From: Candidatus Magasanikbacteria bacterium CG_4_10_14_0_2_um_filter_41_10
GTDB lineage: Bacteria; Patescibacteriota; Patescibacteriia; Magasanikbacterales; UBA922
Length of the DNA stretch: 15,288 nucleotides
Direction of reading: 5' to 3'
NCBI GenBank assembly: GCA_002792995.1
Contig: PFPJ01000067.1
Location: forward strand, 1-15,288
Part shown: positions 1 through 6,487 of the stretch, one piece after another
How the letters are laid out: each line of letters begins with the position of its first letter
How positions within the stretch are numbered: the first letter of the stretch is position 1
The notes under the pieces: model-generated
The model's input: only the letters and a program-made list of their open reading frames with translations
The model's database searches: none
Told to the model about the DNA's origin: nothing
Program-made: the position numbers and the translations under genes

Positions 1-446
1 TTTATGTCGACGCGTTGGAGTCCAGCAATGCAGCTATTTACATAGGTAATACCATCTTTGCCACAGACAGGTTTTTCGTCTGTGGTGCAGGTTCTGATAT
101 TGTCTGGTGTGCCATCGGTGGTTACCAGATACATTCTATTGGTGGATGTGGTCGTGCATGTGCCAGTGATATAGGAGATAGCTTCACATGCATAGCCACC
201 AGAAAATTGACAATACGTATTGGTGGTCTTTTTTTCATTATCGTATTTTAGGACAACGCCATAGCCATTGTTTTCACATGCAGCAATCGCATAATCGAGA
301 GGGTCTACACCCCCTGGTTTTTTTACCACGTCATGTGTACTGGTTGCACTGTCTGTCGAGGTGCTGGTGGTGTCGCCCGAATTTGAGCTACTGCATCCTG
401 CGCCTGTGAGAAGGAGTATGGTACATACCAGAAAAAATTTCTTCAT
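1..446 (-). CDS. Secreted lipoprotein with DUF333-like and Kazal-like domains (3' end outside window)
   Basis: Read directly from the minus strand; 148 codons are open with no stop before the window edge. Residues 2-17 form a basic and hydrophobic signal peptide ending in LTGAGC, so Cys18 is the probable lipidated cysteine, although Gly at -3 is a weak lipobox. A Ser/Thr linker (19-38) follows. Residues 48-97 resemble DUF333: DPLDYAIAACENNGYG, then Cys79, Cys87 and Cys97 spaced as in that small disulphide domain. Residues 120-139 fit the Kazal inhibitor signature C-x7-C-x6-Y-x3-C exactly, and the remaining Kazal cysteines would lie beyond the window. The start overlaps the ldh stop as ATGA, so it is probably translationally coupled to ldh. 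It may be a surface-anchored protease inhibitor; that role is inferred, and neither domain was confirmed by profile search. Confidence 0.75.
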   Translation of the reverse strand, partial: MKKFFLVCTILLLTGAGCSSSNSGDTTSTSTDSATSTHDVVKKPGGVDPLDYAIAACENNGYGVVLKYDNEKKTTNTYCQFSGGYACEAISYITGTCTTTSTNRMYLVTTDGTPDNIRTCTTDEKPVCGKDGITYVNSCIAGLQRVDI

Positions 447-1378
447 ACAACTTTTTTCACGTATGAACGAATAAGTTTTGCAGAACTCCCAAGTCGTTTT
501 CGTTCACTCATGTCGAGTTTCAATGGCCAGTGTTCGATGACTCCTTTTCTTCCAATAATTGCTGGTGCGCCAAGACACACATCTGAGATGCCATTCCATG
601 TTGACAAGCGTGCAGATACGGGGAGGATAGTGTGTTGGTCGTATACGATAGCTTCGACAATATCTGCAGCGACAAGCCCAATACCAAAATAGGTTGCTCC
701 CTTTTTTTTGATAATGTCGTATGCTTCTTTTCTCACGGAGTGTTCTATGGTATCCATAGATTTTTTTGTCATGCGAGGAAGTTTTTTTGCAGGGGTCCCG
801 CCTATCGAGACACTACTCCATGCAATAAATTCGCTATCCCCATGTTCACCAATGACATACCCGTTTACTGTACTTGCATGGACGCCATATTTTTTGCCGA
901 GTGCCGAACGAAGGCGTGCACTGTCGAGTGTCGTCCCGCTCCCAAAGACTTGATGCATTGGAAGGCCGGTAATTTCTTGTGCGAGATACGTGAGGACATC
1001 AACTGGATTTGAAATAATGAGGACAATGGCAGATGATTGAATTTTTCCAATACTTTTGAAAATGCTTTTGAGGATGCCTGTGTTTTTTTCTAATAGATCA
1101 AGGCGGGTGTCTCCTGGTTTTTGTGCTGCGCCTGCAGTAATGATGATAATATCAGCGTCGGCAGCATCTGGATAATCGCCACGGATAACTCGACCTGTTT
1201 CTACAAGAGAAAGTCCATCGGAGATATCCATGATTTCACCGGCTTCTTTTTCTTCATTGATATCGATCAAGATAACTTCTGCGACAACATTGCGTAATGT
1301 AATTGCGTAGGCAGCCGCCGCGCCGACGGCACCTGCGCCAATGATGGCGACTCGTGTGGGGGTAAGGGATGTTTTCAT
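443..1378 (-). CDS. ldh: L-lactate dehydrogenase
   Basis: 311-residue NAD-dependent 2-hydroxyacid dehydrogenase that reduces pyruvate to L-lactate and regenerates NAD+ in the cytoplasm during fermentation. The Rossmann motif GAGAVG is at 14-19 and the ribose-binding Asp is D39. The substrate loop reads AGAAQKPGDTRLDLLEKN with Q86 and R92; Gln at this position marks lactate rather than malate dehydrogenase. SNPVDVLTYL (123-132), D152 and R155 (LDSARLR) and the catalytic H179 in GEHGDSE complete the active site. Length matches the family. The start is supported by the family N-terminus (a few residues before VAIIGAG) and by an extended -10 about 20 nt upstream. The TGA stop overlaps the next gene, pointing to a two-gene transcript. 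No Shine-Dalgarno sequence is visible. Confidence 0.95.
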   Translation of the reverse strand: MKTSLTPTRVAIIGAGAVGAAAAYAITLRNVVAEVILIDINEEKEAGEIMDISDGLSLVETGRVIRGDYPDAADADIIIITAGAAQKPGDTRLDLLEKNTGILKSIFKSIGKIQSSAIVLIISNPVDVLTYLAQEITGLPMHQVFGSGTTLDSARLRSALGKKYGVHASTVNGYVIGEHGDSEFIAWSSVSIGGTPAKKLPRMTKKSMDTIEHSVRKEAYDIIKKKGATYFGIGLVAADIVEAIVYDQHTILPVSARLSTWNGISDVCLGAPAIIGRKGVIEHWPLKLDMSERKRLGSSAKLIRSYVKKVV

Positions 1379-1397
1379 AGTTGATATTATTTTCCCC

Positions 1398-1406
1398 AGT
1401 ATAACA
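1398..1406 (-). promoter_or_regulatory. Extended -10 promoter for ldh
   Basis: On the minus strand the sequence reads TGTTATACT (TGn plus the -10 hexamer TATACT), 19 nt before the ldh ATG. No good -35 is seen; that position falls in the upstream terminator. The same TGTTATACT string occurs before nusG, which supports it as a real promoter element. Confidence 0.55.
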
Positions 1407-1435
1407 AAAAACTCGCCACATTGGCGAGTTTTCTT
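1406..1435 (-). terminator. Intrinsic terminator of rplK
   Basis: Perfect inverted repeat: ACTCGCCA (1411-1418), loop CAT, TGGCGAGT (1422-1429), extendable by A/T pairs to an 11-bp stem. On the minus strand it is followed by a run of T, about 25 nt after the rplK stop. It separates rplK from ldh. Confidence 0.85.
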
Positions 1436-1457
1436 GGAATGAAAGGGGGATTGTTTT

Positions 1458-1883
1458 TTAGCCTTCGATGGTCACACCCATCTGACGAGCTGTGCCGGCA
1501 ATAATATTCATTGCTGCATCAATATCGTTTGCATTGAGATCGGGCATTTTCTTTTCAGCAATTTCTTTGAGTTGTGCTCGTGTTATTTTGCCTACTTTGT
1601 CTTTGAGAGGATTGCCAGAACCAGATTTGAGACCGAGCGCTTTTTTGATAAGTGCACTTGCTGGTGCTACTTTCATGATGAAATCAAATGTACGATCTTC
1701 ATACACGTTGATCACGACTGGCACGACCTCCCCTTTTTTGTCAGCAGTCGCATTGTTGAACTGCATACAAAAATCTTGGATGTTCAATCCTTGTTGTCCA
1801 AGTGCTGGACCTACTGGTGGTGCTGGATTTGCTCCGCCTCCGATGATTTGGAGTTTGATTTGAGTGATGAGTTTTTTTGCCAT
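1458..1883 (-). CDS. rplK: 50S ribosomal protein L11 (uL11)
   Basis: 141 residues from the preferred start. uL11 forms the base of the L7/L12 stalk on 23S rRNA and takes part in factor binding. The N-terminal domain carries the family hallmark PAPPVGPALGQQGLNIQDFC and the C-terminal RNA-binding domain ends in MPDLNANDIDAAMNIIAGTA...GVTIEG, full length. I place the start at MAKK, the usual family N-terminus; an in-frame ATG two codons earlier (1889) is also possible. No Shine-Dalgarno precedes either. In most bacteria rplA (L1) follows directly, but here a terminator follows, so rplK is the last gene of its unit. It has its own consensus promoter and a ~100-nt structured leader, unlike most genes in the window, which look nearly leaderless. 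Confidence 0.96.
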   Translation of the reverse strand: MAKKLITQIKLQIIGGGANPAPPVGPALGQQGLNIQDFCMQFNNATADKKGEVVPVVINVYEDRTFDFIMKVAPASALIKKALGLKSGSGNPLKDKVGKITRAQLKEIAEKKMPDLNANDIDAAMNIIAGTARQMGVTIEG

Positions 1884-1890
1884 ATTCATG

Positions 1891-1920
1891 GGACTACGGA
1901 CTACCGTCTAGAGACAACAG
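1891..1920 (+). repeat. Left inverted repeat of the four-helix-bundle cassette (heptamer units)
   Basis: Four 7-nt units plus AG: GGACTAC, GGACTAC, CGTCTAG, AGACAAC. It pairs imperfectly (22/30) with the opposite-strand repeat at 2385-2414 and lies next to the rplK start. Confidence 0.7.
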
Positions 1921-1928
1921 CCCTGTTT

Positions 1929-1987
1929 AGAAATATTGTGGTGGAGTGAGAAGCTTCCTTTTGGGAACACCCCGCTTCAATATTTCT
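1929..1987 (-). promoter_or_regulatory. Structured 5' leader of rplK (possible pseudoknot or switch)
   Basis: A perfect 10-bp outer stem, AGAAATATTG (1929-1938) with CAATATTTCT (1978-1987), closes a core with three further complementary pairs: GGAGTG (1943-1948) with CACCCC (1968-1973, one wobble), GAAGC (1950-1954) with GCTTC (1974-1978), and TTCC (1955-1958) with GGAA (1964-1967). The first two cross, so they would form a pseudoknot or be mutually exclusive. The predicted start of transcription (~1990) is only a few bases before the outer stem. The stretch from 1888 to 1928 also contains AACAG/CTGTT. Ligand unknown; the L11 operon leader is autoregulated in other bacteria, but I could not match the known L1 site here. 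Confidence 0.55.
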
Positions 1988-1996
1988 TGGTGTGTA

Positions 1997-2025
1997 ATAA
2001 TAGCGTTTTTTTCTTATTTTGTCAA
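1997..2025 (-). promoter_or_regulatory. Consensus sigma-70-type promoter for rplK
   Basis: Minus strand: -35 TTGACA (2020-2025), 17-nt spacer, -10 TATTAT (1997-2002), with predicted start near 1990. The -35 lies inside the last codons of the four-helix-bundle gene, so that gene's end supplies the rplK promoter. Confidence 0.85.
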
Positions 2026-2376
2026 TGATTTCTTTAGTGCCTGTATTTTTTTTGCTAGCACATGACTTTTGTTGTAGATAAACTGGAATCTTGCTTGACT
2101 CATGTAATTTAGATCAGTCGCAGTATAACAACAGCTTACTACTTCCATCAGAGACCCATATGACATCCGTAAAAATCTAAGAAAATCTGCATCGGAGTCT
2201 CGTTGACATCCTTCGGCAATATTCAACATGATTGAAAGCGTTGCTCGTCGTATTTGTGATGTTAGACCAAAACGTTCATCATCAGGGAATTCTTTTGAAA
2301 TAGTATAGATTACGTGTAGAAACTGCCTTGACAGTTGCCATGTCTCTAACTTTTCAAATTTGTAATATCCCTCCAT
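2014..2376 (-). CDS. Four-helix bundle protein (23S rRNA intervening-sequence / S23 type)
   Basis: 120 residues, all-helical, with the family pattern: FEKLETWQLSRQFLHVIY near the N-terminus, then FPDDERFGLTSQIRRATLSIMLNIAEG (31-57) and FLRFLRMSYGSLMEV. This matches the small four-helix-bundle family first known as ORFs inside 23S rRNA intervening sequences; its biochemical role is not established. It sits between nusG and rplK, a position normally without a gene, on the same strand, 40 nt after the nusG stop. The gap carries heptamer repeats that are mirrored beyond its 3' end. Its last codons contain the -35 box of rplK. Probably cotranscribed with secE-nusG; no promoter of its own was found. 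Confidence 0.88.
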   Translation of the reverse strand: MEGYYKFEKLETWQLSRQFLHVIYTISKEFPDDERFGLTSQIRRATLSIMLNIAEGCQRDSDADFLRFLRMSYGSLMEVVSCCYTATDLNYMSQARFQFIYNKSHVLAKKIQALKKSLTK

Positions 2377-2384
2377 ATCACATG

Positions 2385-2414
2385 CTGTTGACAGTTGTCT
2401 GTAGTCTGTTGTCC
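2385..2414 (-). repeat. Right inverted repeat of the four-helix-bundle cassette (heptamer units)
   Basis: Read on the minus strand the units are GGACAAC, AGACTAC, AGACAAC, TGTCAAC, then AG. It matches 22 of 30 bases of the plus-strand repeat at 1891-1920. It lies between the nusG stop and the four-helix-bundle start. Confidence 0.7.
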
Positions 2415-2416
2415 AA

Positions 2417-2962
2417 TTACATTTTCTTCACTTGCAACGCGTCGAGTTCTACCGGTGTTTCTCGTCCAAACATACTGACGAGTACCTTTACCTTGCCACG
2501 ATGTTCGTCAACACTTTCTACTTTTCCTTCAAAATTCTTGAATGGACCATCGGTAATACGAACCGGATCATTTGCTGACACATCAATTTTGTGTGATGCC
2601 TCAGATGCTTGCGTGCGTTTCATGAGAGATTCTACTTCTTTTTGATCGATTGGGGTTGGTGTGGTTCCTGATCCTACAAATCCCGTGACGTTTGGTGTGT
2701 TGCGAACAACGTACCAAGAATCATCGGTAACAATCATTTCTACAAGCACGTACCCTGGAAAGATTTTTTCTTCCACGGTTGTTCGTTTTCCATTTTTAAT
2801 TTTAATTTTTTTCTCTTTTGGGACAATGACACCAAAAATTTTGTCTGTCATGTCAAAGGTATCGAGACGTTGTTCGAGGTTTCGTTTTACATTTTCTTCG
2901 TATCCGCTGTATGTGTGGAGCACGTACCAACGTTTACCAAGGTCGAGGGTTTGTTTTGCCAT
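2417..2962 (-). CDS. nusG: Transcription termination/antitermination protein NusG
   Basis: 181 residues. NusG binds the RNA polymerase clamp, suppresses pausing and couples transcription to translation or Rho. The NGN domain starts at residue 11 (RWYVLHTYSGYEENVKRNLE) and includes the conserved FPGYVLVEM and NTPNVTGFVG segments. The C-terminal KOW domain (about 125-181) carries DPVRITDGPFKNFEGKVESV and ends VELDALQVKKM. Length and domain order are normal. It follows secE at 53 nt, the classical pairing. An extended -10 (TGTTATACT) lies 35 nt before the start, so nusG may also be transcribed independently. No Shine-Dalgarno is visible. Confidence 0.97.
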   Translation of the reverse strand: MAKQTLDLGKRWYVLHTYSGYEENVKRNLEQRLDTFDMTDKIFGVIVPKEKKIKIKNGKRTTVEEKIFPGYVLVEMIVTDDSWYVVRNTPNVTGFVGSGTTPTPIDQKEVESLMKRTQASEASHKIDVSANDPVRITDGPFKNFEGKVESVDEHRGKVKVLVSMFGRETPVELDALQVKKM

Positions 2963-2997
2963 ATATCAATGAAAGAAGGAACAATTAACTACGAACA

Positions 2998-3006
2998 AGT
3001 ATAACA
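2998..3006 (-). promoter_or_regulatory. Extended -10 promoter before nusG
   Basis: TGTTATACT on the minus strand in the secE-nusG gap, identical to the element before ldh. No clear -35. It predicts a ~30-nt leader for a nusG-specific transcript. Confidence 0.45.
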
Positions 3007-3015
3007 AATATATGT

Positions 3016-3195
3016 TTAGAGGATAACACTGAGGAGCCATGTGAAGATATCGTCGAGCACTGCAAAGAAAATGGCCATCAAGATGGTGATCGCTATGACA
3101 ACGATAGAATAGTTGATTGTCTGTTTTTTTGTTGGCCAGGTGACTTTGCGAAGTTCGTAGAGAGCCTCGCGAAAGTATGTTTTGAGTTTGGACAT
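3016..3195 (-). CDS. secE: Preprotein translocase subunit SecE
   Basis: A 59-residue reading frame ending in TAA, translated by hand. It starts MSKLKTYFREALYELRKVTW; ELRKVTWPTKKQT (14-26) is the conserved SecE cytoplasmic amphipathic helix and hinge, followed by one membrane segment at about 29-47 and a short tail. SecE clamps SecY in the SecYEG translocon. The single-helix short form is the usual bacterial type. It lies directly upstream of nusG on the same strand, the classical secE-nusG order. A consensus promoter lies ~130 nt upstream, so the mRNA has a long repeat-containing leader. No Shine-Dalgarno is visible. Confidence 0.95.
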   Translation of the reverse strand: MSKLKTYFREALYELRKVTWPTKKQTINYSIVVIAITILMAIFFAVLDDIFTWLLSVIL

Positions 3196-3209
3196 ATATT
3201 GATATTGTT

Positions 3210-3286
3210 GAGGTTTCTGAGGTCGTTGAGGTTGGAAAGGATTGTTTTCACAACCTTAGAAACCTTAGCTACCTCAAAAACCTTAT
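3210..3286 (-). repeat. Inverted arrays of 9-nt repeats in the secE leader
   Basis: Plus strand: GAGGTTTCT, GAGGTCGTT, GAGGTTGGA (3210-3236), then after a 14-nt gap the opposite orientation: CAACCTTAG, AAACCTTAG, CTACCTCAA, AAACCTTAT (3251-3286). The two arrays are inverted copies of one nonamer and would fold into a long imperfect hairpin (18 of 25 positions complementary over the core) in the secE 5' UTR. Confidence 0.65.
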
Positions 3287-3296
3287 TTTTGTATTT

Positions 3297-3314
3297 AAAA
3301 ACGGCCCTGGGCCG
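3297..3314 (-). terminator. GC hairpin plus T-run just after the secE promoter
   Basis: Minus strand: CGGCC, loop CAG, GGCCG (3302-3314), then TTTTT (3297-3301). It looks like a short intrinsic terminator. It could end mutS read-through, but it lies at about +6 to +23 of the predicted secE transcript, so it could also attenuate secE-nusG. The 5-bp stem is short. Confidence 0.45.
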
Positions 3315-3325
3315 AATATGAGATG

Positions 3326-3354
3326 ACTATACTTGGAAATGGGTGTTTTGTCAA
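3326..3354 (-). promoter_or_regulatory. Consensus promoter of secE-nusG
   Basis: Minus strand: -35 TTGACA (3349-3354), 17-nt spacer, -10 TATAGT (3326-3331), predicted start near 3319. It lies in the mutS-secE gap and faces secE. Confidence 0.85.
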
Positions 3355-3434
3355 GGGAGGTGGGTGGATAACACAAGAAACAGAACAGATAGCATTTTGC
3401 ACAAATAATTTGGTATATACTCGTATTTTTTGTT

Positions 3435-6347
3435 TTATTTCTCCTCCTCAATATCCAGTGCAAATCCTTTACTTGTTTTGAAAAAGCCGTTTATTTTCAA
3501 TTTGCCTTGGTGCACTTTTATATGACATTCTTTGCAGAGGGGAATGAGATTGTATTTGTGATCTTTGTGAAAGTGCTCGATGTGGTCGGTGTCATCTGCT
3601 GTGTGTTGTTCCTTTATATGATGCGTGTCTTCGACATTTGCACCGCACACAGCACAGCGAGTGAGATACAGTGTGTCGTTGTATTTGCTCGTCTGTTTTT
3701 TCAATAATAATTCTGTGTCTTTTAATTCTCCTGCAAGTTCTCTTCTTATATTCATTGCATTGGTGAGGAACGTTGCATTCATGTGGAGTGACTGCGCAAA
3801 CTCAAGTCCGTAGATACTACTGCCACTTCCTTGTTGGAGTGTGCGGTCAAAGATAAGTGTATCAGTCGCTTCGTCATAATGGACCGCAAGGTGCAAGCTC
3901 TGGATATGATCCATGTTGGCAACGTGTGGCAGAGATTGCAATTGGTGGAGGTGGGTGGTAAAGAAAAAGAGTGCGCCAATATCGTGGAGTTGTCCGAGTG
4001 CTGCGGCGATGATGGCGATGGCGGAGAGTGTTTCTGTCCCGTGACTTATTTCATCTCCGAGGATGATGCTGTGCGTGGTCGCGCGGTTGAAAATATTTTT
4101 CAATTCCATCATTTCGACTGCAAAGGATGATAATCCTTGGGTAATATTATCTCTCGAAACTATACGGGTAAACAATTCTTTCACAAGTGTAAAGCGCATG
4201 TTTTTTGCAGGGACGTAGCAACCACTTTGTGCGAGCACAACAGCAATGCCGATACTTTTCATGAGCGATGATTTTCCACTTGAGTTGATACCATAGAGGA
4301 GGATGCCACGGGTATGTTCTTCCCATACTTCTTTTTTTTCGGATATGCCAAAGTTCACATCATTTGGAACATAGATGCCGTGTTGTTCGCGTAGTTCTAT
4401 GAGCGGATGACGGAGGGTTTTGATTTCGAGCATTGGTTCATCTTGTTCCACGATGTCCGGACGGACGAGTTTGTATGCACGGGTGCATTTTACATTGGAG
4501 AGTGCGACATCGATGGTTGCAAGCGTGTTACTTATCTCAGAAATATGATGTGCATAGTCACGATCCAGCATGATAATCATTTCTGCAAATCGTTCTTTTA
4601 CTCTCGCGACGAGCCGTGATTCCAGCACTGTGATTGCTTCTGAAATAGTATCGATGATGGGACCGGTAATTTTGACATTCGTTGTTTGGAGTTTGTACGA
4701 AAAATTGGTGAACGCATGGACCGTGCCATCGATAGACACGAATTGCTTTTTCAATACATCTGCAATGAGTGCGTATCTGTTTTTTGTGAGATGCAGGTAG
4801 TGTCCTTCTTTGTCGAGTTTTTTTATATCAACATACTCACTTGCATCGTTGCCGAGTTTTTCTGTGAGGAGTTCTGCAATCACTGTTTTGACTGCTTCGA
4901 GCTTTGCAGATTCGGTTGCAATCTTTGCGAGCAGGTCATCGAGTTCTGCGTCAACACCTGGCAAAAAGAAACTTTCTTTTATTTCTTGTTGCATGCAGGT
5001 CGTGGAGATGTCTAGGTTGATTGTTTTTTCTATATATACAATCAGTGCATCAATTGCGTCACGCTTTTCGTGCAAATTGGTTGCTTCAGCATTCAGTGTT
5101 TCGTCTATCTCTCTGGCAGAAACGAGTGAATCATAGAGAAAATTTATTTCTAGTGGGTGCAATCTGCCAGTCCGAATTCTTCTCACAATACGTTCGAGGT
5201 CGTAGACGCTTCGAAGATGCGTGTCGACTTTGGCGTACACTGGTTCGATGCTATCAGACAAGTCGTATCTCGCCTCGAGTGTTGCTTTATTCATGATCGG
5301 ATTCATCACGCGTTCAAACAAAAGACGTCTGCCGATCGACGTGACGGTCTTATCCATGACGCCGAGGACGGTTTCTTTATGCGGATCGCGTGATGTGATG
5401 TCGAGTTGTTCGAGTGGATTGTTACCGAGATAGACGAATGTTTCGTTTTCAAGAATGGTTGGTTTTTGCAATTCTTTTATGACGTCGTAATCGTGTGAAA
5501 TGATAAACTCAATCAAACTCGCCATGGCTTCTGATGCAAATCGTTTTCTTTCGAGATCAAGAAATTCGACAGGGGAGAGAAATGATTGTATGGAATAAAT
5601 ATTTGAAAACAATGCGTTCTGATAGTTGAGATTCAATCGTTTTTTTGTGGTTTGTATATGTGTGCCATCGAGATCAAGATAATTTTTTAATTCTTCTATT
5701 TTCATCGATGCACTGTCGAGCGTCATGACAAGTTCGGACGTTGGGTGTGCTTGCAGATGACGAAAAAGTTCGTCGAGGGCAAACGTAGGGTCTTCTTTTG
5801 TGCTGTACATCTCTGCGATGTAGGACGCACCTGTCGATACATCGAGTGCTGCAAAGCCTGCGGTGTAGCGACCATCATCTTCTTCGAGAATAATAGACGA
5901 CACAAAGTTTGCCTGGTGGTCGAGTGTGTAGTCTGCGTGAATGCCTGGGGAGAGAATGCGGTCGACGTAGCGTTCGATATGTGGTGGTTCGCCTTTTTGT
6001 CGTACGATGATGATCGTATATTTTTTTTCTGCAATAATTCTGCGGATATATCTATCGAATGTTGCGGTAGGAAAGCCGACGAGCAATGGATTTTTTATAT
6101 GATTTTCTGGAATGGTTTTATTTTTTCGTGTGAGTTGGAGATTCAGAAGGTCGCCGATTTCTTTTGGTTTGCCAATTTTTTCTTCATCATTATCTATCCC
6201 GTATATTTCAAAAAAAGATCCAACTTCCATCAGTACCACGGTATCGGCGCCATAGATGTGTTCGTAGTGTTTTTGTAATTCAAAATAGATCTCGTGAAGA
6301 GAACGGTCGGAGTCAGAGAGGATTGTTTGTGTGTCTTCGTGTGTCAT
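3435..6347 (-). CDS. mutS: DNA mismatch repair ATPase MutS with C-terminal HNH nuclease domain
   Basis: 970 residues from the start I prefer. The mismatch-binding N-terminal domain keeps the Phe-x-Glu motif (GSFFEIYG, F45-F46-E47). Lever/clamp regions follow. The C-terminal ATPase has Walker A GINSSGKSS (686-694), Walker B with D765-E766 (ILGDEISHGTET), and FTTHLHQL. Beyond the usual MutS end, residues 898-946 form an HNH-type zinc finger: C898-x2-C901, D907-T-H909-H910-I, N933, C938-x2-C941-H942. This architecture matches the MutS7-type (MutS-HNH) proteins known from some Epsilonproteobacteria, giant viruses and octocoral mitochondria. The fused nuclease could replace MutL/MutH incision; that is inference. 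ATG at 6395 is also in frame, but an extended -10 lies between it and 6347, so I chose 6347. Single-gene unit. Confidence 0.93.
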   Translation of the reverse strand: MTHEDTQTILSDSDRSLHEIYFELQKHYEHIYGADTVVLMEVGSFFEIYGIDNDEEKIGKPKEIGDLLNLQLTRKNKTIPENHIKNPLLVGFPTATFDRYIRRIIAEKKYTIIIVRQKGEPPHIERYVDRILSPGIHADYTLDHQANFVSSIILEEDDGRYTAGFAALDVSTGASYIAEMYSTKEDPTFALDELFRHLQAHPTSELVMTLDSASMKIEELKNYLDLDGTHIQTTKKRLNLNYQNALFSNIYSIQSFLSPVEFLDLERKRFASEAMASLIEFIISHDYDVIKELQKPTILENETFVYLGNNPLEQLDITSRDPHKETVLGVMDKTVTSIGRRLLFERVMNPIMNKATLEARYDLSDSIEPVYAKVDTHLRSVYDLERIVRRIRTGRLHPLEINFLYDSLVSAREIDETLNAEATNLHEKRDAIDALIVYIEKTINLDISTTCMQQEIKESFFLPGVDAELDDLLAKIATESAKLEAVKTVIAELLTEKLGNDASEYVDIKKLDKEGHYLHLTKNRYALIADVLKKQFVSIDGTVHAFTNFSYKLQTTNVKITGPIIDTISEAITVLESRLVARVKERFAEMIIMLDRDYAHHISEISNTLATIDVALSNVKCTRAYKLVRPDIVEQDEPMLEIKTLRHPLIELREQHGIYVPNDVNFGISEKKEVWEEHTRGILLYGINSSGKSSLMKSIGIAVVLAQSGCYVPAKNMRFTLVKELFTRIVSRDNITQGLSSFAVEMMELKNIFNRATTHSIILGDEISHGTETLSAIAIIAAALGQLHDIGALFFFTTHLHQLQSLPHVANMDHIQSLHLAVHYDEATDTLIFDRTLQQGSGSSIYGLEFAQSLHMNATFLTNAMNIRRELAGELKDTELLLKKQTSKYNDTLYLTRCAVCGANVEDTHHIKEQHTADDTDHIEHFHKDHKYNLIPLCKECHIKVHQGKLKINGFFKTSKGFALDIEEEK

Positions 6348-6357
6348 AGCGAGGGGT

Positions 6358-6366
6358 ATGATAGCA
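6358..6366 (-). promoter_or_regulatory. Extended -10 promoter of mutS
   Basis: Minus strand TGCTATCAT (TGn plus TATCAT), ending 10 nt before the ATG at 6347, so the transcript would start only a few bases before the start codon. A TTGTCA lies upstream at a short 15-nt spacing. It decides against the earlier in-frame ATG at 6395. Confidence 0.6.
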
Positions 6367-6461
6367 TAGAATGTTGGTTGACAACATGCATTCAAATTTG
6401 ATCTGTATTGTTTTGATTGTAATTTGAATTATCTTTATTTTCCCTTCCTTTTTGTCACCAA

Positions 6462-6478
6462 TCCCGATTTGATCGGGA
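6462..6478. repeat. Perfect short palindrome
   Basis: TCCCGAT, loop TTG, ATCGGGA. No T-run on either side, so it is unlikely to be a terminator. It is one of several palindromes in the 6395-6960 gene-free stretch and looks like a dispersed repeat; genome-wide copies were not checked. Confidence 0.6.
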
Positions 6479-6487
6479 CAGACAGCT

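Larger units (their letters stand above)
1891..2414 (-). mobile_element. Candidate cassette: four-helix-bundle gene with inverted heptamer-repeat ends
   Basis: This interval begins one base before the first possible rplK ATG (1889) and ends two bases before the nusG stop codon. It holds one gene (four-helix bundle), a consensus promoter directed at rplK, and a folded leader. Its two ends (1891-1920 and 2385-2414) are imperfect inverted repeats, 22 of 30 positions identical, both built from degenerate 7-nt units. No transposase is present and no target-site duplication was found. Four-helix-bundle/S23 proteins are known from intervening sequences in 23S rRNA genes whose ends pair; this could be such an element in a protein operon. 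Mobility is inference. Confidence 0.45.

Noticed and set aside
443..1378. Malate dehydrogenase
   Set aside because: The substrate loop has Gln (Q86), as in lactate dehydrogenases, where malate dehydrogenases have Arg.
6348..6395. Longer mutS start at 6395
   Set aside because: The 16 extra residues are not MutS-like and an extended -10 element lies between the two ATGs; 6347 is favoured.
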